Source: Ascochyta rabiei (taxonomy: Eukaryota > Ascomycota > Dothideomycetes > Pleosporales > Didymellaceae). Taken from it: a stretch of 64,000 nucleotides of DNA. Numbering within the stretch: position 1 is the first letter of the stretch; the number at the start of each line of letters is the position of its first letter. This document shows, piece after piece, positions 1-10,685 of this stretch. Location of the stretch: the NCBI RefSeq assembly GCF_004011695.2, contig NC_082424.1, positions 682,001 to 746,000 of the forward strand. The letters run 5' to 3'. The notes below the pieces were generated by a model. It was not told the DNA's origin, did not search any database, and was given only the letters and a program-made list of their open reading frames with translations. The position numbers were made by a program, and so were the translations under genes.

Positions 1-2
1 TG

Positions 3-1235
3 CCCCACGAGGTCGTCTGCACCGAGAACCTGACGCCCTTCCTCAAGCTGCTCCCCTGCAAGGCCAAGGCCGGCATCTCGAGCCTGCTGGACGGACACAA
101 GCTGTTTGACGCCTCCTTCCAGACCATGGCCATCGACGTGCGCCCCGTGTGTCACCTCGACAACGCCACCTGCTCGCTGGAGATGGAGCAGTCGGTCGAC
201 ATGGTGCTGGACATTGCCCGCTCCAAGAGGTCGCGCGCCAACCCCATCCCCCGTCCGCTGCCCATCCACCAGATGGAGTGCGACACCGCCAAGCCCTACA
301 GCGCCGACGACACCTGCTTCCCCCTGAACAAGGGCACCGATCCCGGCTGGTCCCTGCACGAGCTCTTCGGCCGCCCGCTGAGGGGATTGTGTCCGCTGAC
401 CGACGAGGGCCACGACAGTAGCAGTGTGTGCATCAATACCCCGCCAGAGCGCACCGTCGACGTCGACACTGCTGGCCACTTTACCGAGACGAGACGAGAC
501 TCGGACACGCTCCGCTGCTACGGGCTCGCAGCTGGCGCAGACTTCGACCTCGTCTTGCCGGAGCAGAAGATGACGACAGGCCTGCTTCGCCCAGACCCAC
601 AGCTCTTCGCCGCCCGATCCATCAACGGACACGGACAGGAGCGTGGAAGCACCCAGGCCATCATCAAGAACCCTTCGGCTACGGACCAAGTCGACTTTGT
701 CTACCTGGAGTCTCTGCCTTGGTTTATGAAGCCATACCTCCATACGCTGCGTGCTCAGATAGACACGTCCCCGGAGAGCCCCATCAAGGAGACATACTAC
801 AGGCCGGCGCTGGACAGACGACGCGGCACCCACCTCGAGCTGCGCATGGTCATCCCGCCGAGCTCCACCCTCACGCTCACGTACGAGTTCGAGAAGGCCA
901 TCCTCCGCTACACCGAGTACCCGCCCGACGCCAATCGAGGCTTCGATGTTGCCCCGGCCGTCATCCGCGTTCTCTCGCCGCAGCCTGCAGACAAGAAGGG
1001 CATCTACGTCCGCACCACATCGCTGCTGCTGCCCCTCCCAACGCCCGACTTCAGCATGCCCTACAACGTCATCATCCTGACCAGCACAGTCATGGCGCTC
1101 GGCTTCGGCAACATCTTCAACCTGCTGGTGCGTCGCTTCGTGGGCGCTGACGAGGTGCCGGCCGCCGGTGGAAACCTGAAGGACAGGCTGTTGGCGAAGA
1201 TTGCCGGCATCAAGCTGAGGCTTGGGCGGGCGTGA
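3..1235 (+). CDS. gpi16: GPI transamidase component GPI16/PIG-T, C-terminal part
   Basis: The open frame enters from the left edge (first full codon at base 3) and ends with TGA at 1233-1235, so the last 410 residues are visible and the N-terminus lies outside the window. The sequence matches the luminal domain of Gpi16/PIG-T: the conserved block PHEVVCTENLTPFLKLLPCK opens the frame, followed by a cysteine-containing luminal region. A single hydrophobic segment (about residues 352-380 of the visible part) precedes a short basic cytosolic tail, as expected for this type I ER membrane protein. Gpi16 is a subunit of the GPI transamidase that attaches GPI anchors to proteins in the ER lumen and is disulfide-linked to the catalytic Gpi8. 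No intron is seen in the visible part. Family identification is by recognition of the motif and topology. Confidence 0.9.
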   Translation, partial: PHEVVCTENLTPFLKLLPCKAKAGISSLLDGHKLFDASFQTMAIDVRPVCHLDNATCSLEMEQSVDMVLDIARSKRSRANPIPRPLPIHQMECDTAKPYSADDTCFPLNKGTDPGWSLHELFGRPLRGLCPLTDEGHDSSSVCINTPPERTVDVDTAGHFTETRRDSDTLRCYGLAAGADFDLVLPEQKMTTGLLRPDPQLFAARSINGHGQERGSTQAIIKNPSATDQVDFVYLESLPWFMKPYLHTLRAQIDTSPESPIKETYYRPALDRRRGTHLELRMVIPPSSTLTLTYEFEKAILRYTEYPPDANRGFDVAPAVIRVLSPQPADKKGIYVRTTSLLLPLPTPDFSMPYNVIILTSTVMALGFGNIFNLLVRRFVGADEVPAAGGNLKDRLLAKIAGIKLRLGRA

Positions 1236-2581
1236 CGGTGGAACAAATCACTTGTCTTGGTTCAAACTTGCAGGTGCTTGCCACGGCTTTGGCGGTGGTC
1301 AGCGCAGACCAGCTACAAACAACGACGAGCATGGAGTGGCCACGAAATAGCAACCACTCGTACAACACGCGCTTATAGTATTCCATAGTCATTCTTATAT
1401 AAACAAGCATATTTACACACTACTATAACTACTAACTAAATCTAGACCTCTCTATAATGCTACTTTATACTATCTATCCTCTCTGCACGCCGTATGCGCT
1501 ATTTAGTAACAGTGGTATTGATAGAGAATGACCATAGCAGAAAAAAATTACAATGCCTAGACCTTGTGTTTTTAATTGTCAAGGCTTGTTAGTGCCTGGC
1601 GATACGTACACACCCCCCTAATTTAGAATGTCAATTTATCAACACAGACTAACCTATAAACTTATCAACACAAACAATAAATGTCAACAGGTGAATAATT
1701 AGCCGGTTTTCTATAGTTTTTATACTTTCTCTATGTACCGTTACCTGATCTTTGTCAGACGCTGGCAAATGTCTCTTGGCCATCGGCAGGTAGCGGCGTT
1801 CACCTCTGATCAGGTATGGCATTAAGTACTGCTCTGGCCACATGCTCACTATTTTACCATTGGCTAGCTAGTTCGAACCTTTTGTTCATCTATGACGTAT
1901 TTACAATTATAGGTGGCTAAATCTGTAGGAAGAGAGAAGGAGAAGAAGAAGAAGAAGAAGAAGAAGAAGAAGAAGAAGAAGAAGAAGAAGAAGAAGAAGA
2001 AGAAGAAGAAGAAGAAGAAGAAGCAAAGGTTTATATGTTTAAGGATACGATTAGGATTCTGAAGATATGGTTACCTTCTTTTGGTCTCTTGCTTTGACTG
2101 GGTTTCGTTCTTTGCGCTTGCTTACACTACTAGGCACTACCCGCTCTTGCAAACCACGCTCTTCACCCTACAACCCCCCCGCGTTCAATTTCTCTCTTTC
2201 AGCCACATCGACACAACGTGCCACTCGCGCTCGTCCGCCACTGTGTCTGTACGGTTCACTCCCCTCCCCGTCAGCGTGCTCGTTGCCATTGCTGTGCGTA
2301 GCGTGGGTTAGCTTGCTTTTCTGCTGATGATGCGGGTGGGAGGGCTAGAGAAGGCGTGGTTCTGGAGGTTGTGGGCACACTGCCGCTGGAGTGAGTTGTT
2401 TTGTGGTGTGTCGCCGCGGGCTGGATCCGGGGAGTGTGGTTTGATGTGGGGTTCAGCGGTTTGCTTCAGTTCGAAGAATGGCGACATTTCAGTTGGATGG
2501 TTTGGTTCTTGCTCTTCCGTTTTTATTACTACCAACATATCTGACGCTTCGACCGTGCAATGCCATCCCTTCAGCACACGC
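1236..2581. other. AT-rich gene-poor spacer
   Basis: No supported gene. Bases about 1360-1930 are strikingly AT-rich and TA-dinucleotide-rich compared with the flanking genes, with a short direct repeat ttatcaacaca near 1636-1669. This looks like mutated non-coding or transposon-derived DNA, but no terminal repeats or transposase frame can be recognised. The rest is ordinary spacer plus the GAA tract listed separately. Confidence 0.5.
1930..2022 (+). repeat. (GAA)n trinucleotide microsatellite
   Basis: An almost uninterrupted GAA/AGA run of about 27-30 copies. It is purine-only on the + strand, so it could form triplex or slipped structures. It lies at the edge of the AT-rich spacer and is not in a supported gene. 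Confidence 0.95.
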
Positions 2582-3970
2582 TCATTGACGGCTACTCCCA
2601 TGTTGGTCCCGCAGGTGGGTCTCGACCGTCTTGTCGTCCAGGCTGTCCAGCGGTGCTGCGTGCGACCTGCTCGCGGGAGGTGCGTTTTCGCTCTCAGAAT
2701 CGGACGGGTTGCTAAAGCCCATGGCGCCGAACACGGAAGAAATCGACTGGGCTAGGGTGTTCGCTGCTGAATTCAGAGTGTAGTTGCTCTCGTTGTCTCG
2801 CGTGAAGGATTTGGGGGCTGCGAAGCCTTTGGGCTCCTGGAATGATGGCGCTTGGTTTCCCCCCAGAATCTCTCGCTGCGTGCTCTTCTGCCTGGGTTCG
2901 TCTGTGCCTTGGTCTTGCTTTGCTTCGGGACTTTGAGACGTTTCTGTTGTGCTGCTCTTCTGCCTGTCCGCCAGCGTCTCCTCGAGCTGCTTTCCAAACA
3001 GCAACTTGAAAAACACAACAAACACCACCTCCCCGCTCTCTCTGCTCTTCAGCACAAACCGTAGGTGATGCGTCTTCTCGTCCACGTACTTGGCGACACT
3101 GATCGAAAACCCCGGCAACCGGAGACTGAAACTGCTAAAGTCCAGATGCGGGTTGAAGAAGTCGGCGTGGTACATCCTCCCCTTCTCAAACGTGAACTTC
3201 TCCAACTGCGACTGGTCAAGGAAGAACTTCCTCCGCGCTTTCCAAGAACCCGGTATCCTTTGGCCTTCACGAACAGGCTCACCGGACAGAGTGGCGCCCT
3301 CTTCCACCACGCCGTCGTTTTCACCCTCCAACCGCTTCAACTGCTCTTCGGCACCAACTTCCTCCACCGTCCCGCCAACCCGAAAGGTAAACATACTGCT
3401 CAACGCCGGCCCGTACAGATACGGCTCGTCGCTGTACGGGTCGGCATACAGCCCTGGGTCCAGCACGTTGGTCGCGATCTTGACCGCTGTTTTAGTCCCC
3501 GGCGGCAAGCGGTCGCGCACAGGGTGGCTAAAGTCAAATCCCATGATCAAGTCGGTGCCAGAGATGTCCTGCTTGGGGACGAAAGACCATGCCACAGAGT
3601 ATCGATCCGACGTGTGGAGGGGGTGGTTGAAGTAGGAGCAGTTCTTGGGCGCATCTTTGGGAAGGCCGTGGTAGTCTTTTATGCGCACGCGAAGGTACGA
3701 CGTTGCGAGGCTGTTGTCGACTCTGTGGACTTCTGGGCTGTTGACGGATACCTGAGAGTGCGTGTTTGGATCGTATGATGGGCCGGCGGTTACTGTGGAG
3801 GTTAGATGGGATGGCGAGAGGCTGATCCATCCTACCTTGGAGGAGATACTTGTCCCGAGCTGCAGGGTCCACGACACTTTCTGATCCGCCAAGTAATCCC
3901 ATCTTCGGTTCTGAGTTAGCTGCAATGAGTTCTCTGGTGTGGAACAGGGAGGAAATGCAGTGTAAGCCAT
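2582..3970 (-). CDS. DUF1769 family protein
   Basis: Function unknown. The family signature is plain: TAGPSYDPNTH near the N-terminus, then FDFSHPVRDRLPPG, the DPGLYADPYSDEPYLYGPAL block and an FRVG strand, all typical of fungal DUF1769 (UPF0590-type) proteins. The uninterrupted frame would give 462 residues, but a 57-nt stop-free stretch (3793-3849) has a GTATCT donor, a TCTAAC branch site and a CCACAG acceptor. Removing it joins WTLQLGT to ITAGPSYDP, which resembles other family members better. Predicted exons on the minus strand are 3970-3850 and 3792-2582 (443 aa). The C-terminal third is charged and low in complexity (Q, S, E, K), probably disordered. Whether the intron is always spliced cannot be told from DNA. 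Confidence 0.8.
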   Translation of the reverse strand: MAYTAFPPCSTPENSLQLTQNRRWDYLADQKVSWTLQLGTSISSKVGWISLSPSHLTSTVTAGPSYDPNTHSQVSVNSPEVHRVDNSLATSYLRVRIKDYHGLPKDAPKNCSYFNHPLHTSDRYSVAWSFVPKQDISGTDLIMGFDFSHPVRDRLPPGTKTAVKIATNVLDPGLYADPYSDEPYLYGPALSSMFTFRVGGTVEEVGAEEQLKRLEGENDGVVEEGATLSGEPVREGQRIPGSWKARRKFFLDQSQLEKFTFEKGRMYHADFFNPHLDFSSFSLRLPGFSISVAKYVDEKTHHLRFVLKSRESGEVVFVVFFKLLFGKQLEETLADRQKSSTTETSQSPEAKQDQGTDEPRQKSTQREILGGNQAPSFQEPKGFAAPKSFTRDNESNYTLNSAANTLAQSISSVFGAMGFSNPSDSESENAPPASRSHAAPLDSLDDKTVETHLRDQHGSSRQ

Positions 3971-4358
3971 CTGGCAGTGTTCAGGGGTCTAGGCAGTAAC
4001 GCGTGGAAAAAAGCTTGATGCGGGTACATTGAGCACTTATGATGCATGACGTCGTGGTGTTGTTGAGACAGCCAATGAGGGAGCTCCGGCAGTCTGACCT
4101 AGCGTGTACCGTCTTGCAATCAACACGTGTAGGAGACGTTCAAGAGCAGCCATCGTGATTACGAATTGGTTAGTCCATCTTGTGCAGCGTGAAAGCAGCT
4201 TCATTTGCAAACGCTTTCTTGTTCACAACCTGATCCCTGGCAACGTCAGTGTTGGGTGCATTAGTTTGAGATTACAACATCTACTTCAGGCTTCTACCTC
4301 CTACGAGTCTAAAACTTGAAGTGTCCGTGCTAAGAAACACATGGGTATTGTGAAATTC
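3971..4358. other. Spacer between two minus-strand genes
   Basis: Promoter region of the DUF1769 gene and 3' flank of the flavin oxidoreductase gene. No further gene or repeat is seen. Confidence 0.5.
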
Positions 4359-5682
4359 TTACTTTTTACCGCGGCCACCAAAGCCCCAGCGGATCTGGTT
4401 GGCCCATCGACCCTCCACGCCGAGATCGTCAGCAAACTGCCAGACAAGACCGGGGTTCTTCTGGAACATGCGACCGACAAAAGCGACGTCGAGGTTGTCG
4501 TCCTCGAGATAGCCGTTGGCCTGCTTGCCGTTGGTGATGGAGCCGACAGTGCCAACGAGCATCTTGTCGCCGACCTTGTCTTTGACTGCCTTGGCGAAGG
4601 GCTCCTGGTAGCCGGGGCCGCCATGGATGTGCTGCTTCTCGTGCAGCCCGCCAGAGGAGACATCGAGAAGATCGACGCCCTTCTCGGCAAGCTGCTCGGA
4701 AAGCTTGACGGTCTGCTCGACGGTCCAGCCCTCAAGGCCAGCCTCCTCGAGCCAGTCGGTGGCGCTGATGCGGAGGAGAAGGGGCATGTCCTTGGGGATG
4801 GTCGCACGAGCCAGGTCGACAATCTCGAGAGTCAGGCGGGTGCGGTTCTCGAAAGAGCCGCCATACTTGTCGGTACGCTTGTTCGATGCGGGCGACAAGA
4901 ATGAGTGGAGGAGGTAGCCGTGGGCGTTGTGGATCTCGATACAGTCGAAGCCAATCGAGACAGCGCGCTCAATGGCAGCCTTGAAGTCGGTCTTGAGCTG
5001 CTCGATGTCGTCCAACGTCATCTCCTTGGGCTGGCAGTGGTTGTCGTTGAAAGCAATCGCGGACGGCGCGTGGACGTTGTCGGGCCAGCCGTTCAGGTCT
5101 TTGCCTGCAATGTCACCCTTGCTCAGCCACGGGGCGACTGTGCTGGCTTTGCGACCGGCGTGTGCGAGCTGGATACCAATCTTCTGGCTCTGGCCGTGTG
5201 CAAACTCGACAATCCTGCGGAGGGGCTCCTTCTGAGAGTCCTTCCACAGACCAACATCCTCAGGCGTGATGCGGCCGTTGAACTGTACTGCGGTAGCCTC
5301 GACCATCGTCAGTCCAGGGCCGCGCTGGAGGATGCCACCCAGGTGCGTGAGTTGCCAATCAGTGGCATGGCCGTCCTGGGAAGAGTACTGGCAAAGTGGC
5401 GACAGCGCAATGCGGTTCTGCATCTGAAGACCCCGGATCTTGAGTGGGGTGAAGAGCTTGGGGATCTTTGAGCTGCCATCGGTCATTCCAAGCGCGGTAC
5501 CCGCCGGGGGGTCCTGGAGGGGTGTGAAGTATGAGATCTGCAAAGTCAGTGTGGTGTTTACAACTTTCGTCATCTTCACATACTCCAGGGGCTGCATGGT
5601 TCTTCAGGTGATCCTCGGTTGGGATCTCCTTGGGGATGGCATGGTGCGAGTGGGGCTTGTCGGTGTTTGCTTCAGCGCCCAT
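4359..5682 (-). CDS. Old-yellow-enzyme family NADH:flavin oxidoreductase, YqjM-like
   Basis: An FMN-dependent ene-reductase predicted to reduce activated C=C bonds using NAD(P)H. Exons on the minus strand are 5682-5584 and 5537-4359, with a 46-nt intron (GTATGT...TTTGCAG). The joined product has 425 residues and reads HAAPG-ISYFTP across the junction, as in fungal homologues. It is a single TIM-barrel domain. The class signature PLCQYS (Cys82, Tyr84) and the substrate-binding pair in IHNAH (His236, His239) place it with the thermophilic-like/YqjM class rather than classical yeast OYE. The LSPASNKRTDKYGGSFENR block follows. No targeting signal is obvious, so it is probably cytosolic. The natural substrate cannot be inferred. 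Confidence 0.92.
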
Positions 5683-7330
5683 GGCTGCGGTTGTGTGTTG
5701 AAAGGAAGGATAGGAACTCGAAAGGATGGATAGAAACTCGGCTTCGATTGGTACAGGACATGAATATTTGGTGGGCTGCGAGCATTTTATACTGACTCCC
5801 CACTCTCAAAGTACCGTTAGGTGGCGTAGCGTAGTCAGACACAAGAGCCCCGCAGACGTCACATCTCCGAAGATGCGATTCGCAGACGTTGATTTGTAAG
5901 GCGTTACCTCACCATGCGACCATGTAACCGACAACAGAGTGCTAGTCTGCGTGGTCCTGACGTCCTCAAACAATATAGCATAGAACATTGCAGTGTGAAA
6001 ATGTATAACTGTTCTGTTTTCCTGCTCGCCACATACCGCTGCTCGTCTTCTGCATTTCTCAGCAGTCCATCAGATCTTGGGATAGCTCTGGTGGCTGCAT
6101 TGATGGCGGTGACTGTCGGCAAAGGGTTGGCGTGACGGTTTGTCAGCGTCTTCATCCGGTTGGAGTGACAGCGTACTGACGTCGTGAGGCTCAACAAATG
6201 TCTGTCAGTTTCGGGCTGAGTCGTGGTATTAGCAGTTGCATGTAGGATTTAACGGCGACGTTTTCTCGACGCAAACGATATCAGATACGAAGCATGCCCT
6301 GGTGGTCCGGGCAATATTAATTGTTCAATGCCTAGCTTTCTCCAAGACTTTAGTGCTGCAATCGATGCTTTCATTTATGTTCCAAATCGAGTATACCAAG
6401 AGCTGTCGTGCCGAGTTGGACCCTGTCTCGGTGCAAAAGCTGCACAACACTCAATCTCGAAACGAATCTTGGTCGACTTAGAGGCCTCGAAAACGCCAAT
6501 CTTCTAGCGCCGTGATCGACTTTGGCTCTGAGTTCCCGAACATGGTAATCGTGTGGTATCGTGACAAGGTTTGCCTGCAGCAGAGTGAAGTGTGGTGTTT
6601 CAGACGGGTGTCACATCAAGGCGAGGTCTGGAGAGTCGAAGAGACGCAGTATCATTGCATTTGAGCTCTGACTGCCCTCATTGGGTCGTCTCTTCGCCTG
6701 ACGCCTGTGTGCAAACCGTGCAGACCCCGGGACTTGAGGAGACAAGCCCTCACGATGCCAATATTTAGTGCTGTGATCCATGCCCTTCAAATATACCGCA
6801 TTCAGTATGAGCCGAGAATGCGAGACGTTGTAGCGCGTGGACCAGCAAAGACGCTGAAGGTTGACAGATCAAAAACAAGGTCTGGACATGTTCACGACCG
6901 TATGATACTGTTCGAGCACGTTCTATAGCGGCGTCGATTGCTAGAAGACTCTACAAACATGTTCGAACACCGATCGCAACGTGAATGTCAAGACCCCTTC
7001 ACCGCCTTCTCGACCCACTTGAACGCCGCCACGAGAGGAAGTCATATCTACTCAGCAGCTGTATGAGTTCCAGGAGACGTTGCTGAATATATATGATTCG
7101 CAGGCGGTGATGGACAAATGGCAACTTCCACATACAGAGACAGGGCTTCAAGAGGCCACCTTGACATCCTGACGGGTGAGGCTGAGGACTAGCGCAGGGT
7201 GCATGCGAAATCCGCCATTGCTGGGATCTGGCCTGCCGAAAGGACAGCTATTGCAGGATTGCTTGAGTCAAAGTCATACCGTGGTGATGCAGCAAGCACG
7301 TGTATGCTGTATCACGGACGGCGAGCGTAG

Positions 7331-7342
7331 TCGAAAGTTCGA
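7331..7342 (+). promoter_or_regulatory. Candidate heat-shock element upstream of BiP
   Basis: The sequence tcGAAagTTCga has the nGAAnnTTCn arrangement bound by Hsf1 trimers, about 390 bp before the BiP start. Only two clean units are present, so this is a weak candidate. BiP genes of fungi are usually induced by heat and unfolded-protein stress. Confidence 0.3.
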
Positions 7343-7520
7343 GCATCGAGTGAAACTACACGTGTCCTGTACCAATGAAGCATGAGTTTGAGTGAAATTA
7401 AGGCTGATGTGCGGGCAACTCCAGGTTAGTGGGGCAGAGCGACCGCGCTAAGGCCAATCTCGGAGGCGGTGAGGCTCGGGGAGCTCGAGATACCAGCTGT
7501 TCTTTTGTAGAGGCCACTCC

Positions 7521-7530
7521 ACATATAACG
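7521..7530 (+). promoter_or_regulatory. TATA-like element of BiP
   Basis: The short AT stretch catataacg lies about 200 bp before the start codon, ahead of a pyrimidine-rich leader of the kind common at highly expressed fungal genes. Position and composition are the only evidence. Confidence 0.3.
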
Positions 7531-7729
7531 CTTGCCTTTCGCCAGCTCTACCCTCTTCCTCTTTCATCCCACTCCGACAGTCAACTCCCACTGGCTTGTC
7601 TTGCTTTTCTTTCTTAGATACCCGGAGTCTTCTCTACTCCACCGCACGCAGCGAGCTCTCCAGAGTTCACCCCACGCACGCTTGCGTCCATTGAAGCCAC
7701 TCAAAGGCCTACACACACCACACACCACA

Positions 7730-9952
7730 ATGGCGCGCAGCTCACGGAGCGCCAGCAAGCGCTCGACATGGAGCATCGCGTTCTACCTCCTCATGGTCCT
7801 TGTCGCCGGCTTGATGCTGGCGAAGACCGCTCGCGCTGAGGACCAGGAGCCCCTCGCCGAAGACAGCAACGCCATCTCCGGCCCCGTTATTGGTATCGAT
7901 CTTGGAACCACTTACTCCTGTGTTGGTATCATGAAGAACGGAAAGGTCGAGATCATGGTCAACGACCAGGGTAAGTCTGCCGCGGTGCTGCACTCGAACA
8001 ACAGCTGACAGGTGTCCTCTAGGTAACCGTATCACACCTTCCTGGGTCGCTTTCACCGACGACGAGCGTCTTGTTGGTGACGCCGCCAAGAACCAGTTCG
8101 CCAGCAACCCTCACCGCACCGTCTTCGATGTCGTAAGTAGCATGTCTCTGTAGCGTTGCACAAAAGCTGACAGCCTCTGCAGAAGCGTCTCATCGGCCAG
8201 AAATTCAGCGACAAGTCTGTCCAGAACGACATCAAGCACTTCCCCTTCAAGGTCGTCAACAAGGGTGGCCAGCCTCGCGTCAGCGTCGAGGTCCACAAGG
8301 AGGAGACCACGTTCACGCCTGAGGAGATCTCGGCCATGGTCCTCGGCAAGATGAAGGAGGTTGCGGAGAGCTACCTCGGCGAGCCCGTCAAGAACGCCGT
8401 CGTCACTGTCCCCGCCTACTTCAACGACGCCCAGCGCGCTGCCACCAAGGACGCCGGTACCATTGCCGGACTCAACGTTCTCCGTGTCGTCAACGAGCCC
8501 ACCGCCGCCGCTCTCGCCTACGGCCTTGACAAGACGGACCAGCCCGAACGCCAGGTTCTCGTCTACGATCTCGGTGGCGGTACTTTCGATGTTTCCATCC
8601 TCACCATCGAGGACGGCGTTTTCGAGGTCCAGTCTACCGCTGGTGACACTCACCTTGGTGGTGAGGATTTCGACAACCGCATCATCAGCTACTTCACCAA
8701 GAAGTACAACAAGGAGAACGACGTCGACATCACCAAGGACGCTAAGACCATGGGTAAGCTCAAGCGCGAGGTTGAGAAGGCCAAGCGCACTCTCTCTTCC
8801 CAGAAGACCACCAAGATCGAAATCGAGTCTTTCTACAAGGGCAACGATTTCTCCGAGACCCTCACCCGCGCCAAGTTCGAGGAGCTGAACAACGACCTGT
8901 TCAAGAAGACCCTCAAGCCTGTCGAGCAGGTCCTCAAGGACGCCAAGCTGAAGAAGAGCGACATCGATGACATTGTCCTTGTTGGTGGCTCCACCCGTAT
9001 CCCCAAGGTTCAGCAGATGCTCGAGGAGTACTTCGGAAAGAAGGCCCGCAAGGACGTCAACCCCGACGAGGCTGTCGCTTTCGGTGCCGCCGTCCAGGGT
9101 GGCATTCTCGCTGGTGACACCACCACGGAGGGTCTGATTCTTATGGATGTCAACCCGCTCACTCTCGGTATCGAGACCACTGGCGGCGTCATGACCCACC
9201 TCATCAAGCGCGGTACCACTATCCCCACCAAGAAGAGCCAGATCTTTTCCACGGCCGCCGACAACCAACCCGTCGTCCTCATCCAGGTCTTCGAAGGCGA
9301 GCGCTCCATGACTAAAGACAAGTGAGTGCTCTTTGTTTCCACCGTCACCGATCGAGCGCTAATTCTTGACAGCAACAACCTCGGAAAGTTCGAGCTCACC
9401 AACATCCCGTAAGTTCTCGTATCCCTCCAGTCTTAAAACATGCTAACAAGCGCCAGCCCCGCTCCCCGTGGAGTCCCCCAGATCGAGGTCACTTTCGAGC
9501 TTGACGCCAACGGTATCCTCAAGGTCTCCGCCGTCGACAAGGCGACTGGCAAGGGCGAGAGCATCACCATCACCAACGACAAGGGCCGTCTCACGACCGA
9601 GGACATTGAGCGCATGGTCGAGGAGGCCGAGAAGTACGCCGAGGAGGACAAGGCCAACCGCGAGCGCATTGAGTCTCGCAACAAGCTCGAGAACTACGCC
9701 TACAGCCTCAAGAACCAGGTCAATGACAAGGAGGGTCTTGGTGGTAAGCTCGAGGAGGACGACAAGGAGTCTCTTCTCGAGGCCGTCAAGGAGACCCAGG
9801 ACTGGCTTGAGGAGAACCAGCAGTCTGCCGTCGCCGAGGACTTTGACGAGCAGTTCCAGAAGCTGTCTGACGTCGCCTACCCCATCACCTCCAAGCTTTA
9901 CGGCTCGGCTGGTGGCGCTGACGACGAGGAGCCTGGTCACGACGAGTTGTAG
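7730..9952 (+). CDS. kar2: ER Hsp70 chaperone BiP/Kar2
   Basis: The ER-lumenal Hsp70 that binds nascent and misfolded proteins, helps post-translational translocation and controls the unfolded protein response. Five exons: 7730-7970, 8023-8132, 8183-9321, 9373-9408 and 9457-9952. All four introns have GTRAGT donors and AG acceptors with matching phase, including a 36-nt fourth exon. The product is 673 residues, the usual length. A signal peptide (hydrophobic core about 16-30, cleavage likely after ARA36) is followed by the ATPase domain with [12 protein letters not shown] and the phosphate-loop block [12 protein letters not shown]. Then come the substrate-binding domain ([15 protein letters not shown] linker and beta part) and an acidic tail ending in the retention signal HDEL. 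The long frame on the opposite strand is a codon-bias shadow. Confidence 0.98.
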
Positions 9953-10685
9953 ATTGATGGTGAAAAGTTGACCTGAATTATGTTGGGCTGCCTTTGGCCA
10001 GCCATGTACAAGTAGCATTCCTGTCACCGTTACATCGGCCATGGCGTAGATCTACATGGAGTTAGGTGGATTTAGTTACGATGATAGCTTTTCAACGAAA
10101 CGAATACGAACATTTGACCAAATCTGGCCGTCTGCATTGTGTGCCATGCATACCGTGCATGCAAGGTGCGATCGCGCCTTCCACAACCATGGTCGGCGAT
10201 GATTCAACCTGCACTTGCCCCCCACGTTACTGTCAGCAGTCACCGTTTTCCCTTCGACTCTTCATACCCGTCTCTCCGTCACTCCGTTTCCTACGTCAAG
10301 ACCTTTCATGCACGTCGATTCCTCTGCTCTTTCTGCCACTTCGTCACTCAGGTATTGCGTCGTGCTTCAGGAGACCGCAGACCTTGTAAGCTGATGAGGA
10401 TTGTCGACAACGTTGGAAGGTTTCGCTCGATGGTCAACGGCAATCCAGCATCACATGTCACGGCAGAAGTTTTTGGACTTTTCGCATTTAATAACAATAA
10501 ACAATTATACAAAACACTGGCCACGAAGAGTCCGTCCACATTGCACGACATCGGGTGGCCATAGGCCGTAAGGGTATCCTGCGAGAAGCGACAATTTCAG
10601 GAGGATCCAGAGCGGATATAGATGGACGGGGAATATGAGGAAAAATGTGCATGAAGAAACCCAACGCCGACCTCGAGACGACCGC
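9953..10685. other. 3' flanks of convergent genes
   Basis: Transcript ends of BiP and of the Asp f 4-like gene meet here. An AT-rich patch (cgcatttaataacaataaac, about 10485-10504) is a plausible polyadenylation region. No gene is supported. Confidence 0.45.

Larger units (their letters stand above)
5683..7729. other. Large intergenic region upstream of BiP
   Basis: About 2 kb between two divergent genes. Only short random frames are present and no RNA gene is recognised. The distal part near 7330 and 7520 holds candidate promoter elements for BiP, listed separately. Confidence 0.5.

Noticed and set aside
8111..9268. Long open frame antisense to BiP (385 codons)
   Set aside because: Typical shadow of a strongly codon-biased gene; composition is Leu/Val/Asp/Gly-rich with no domain.
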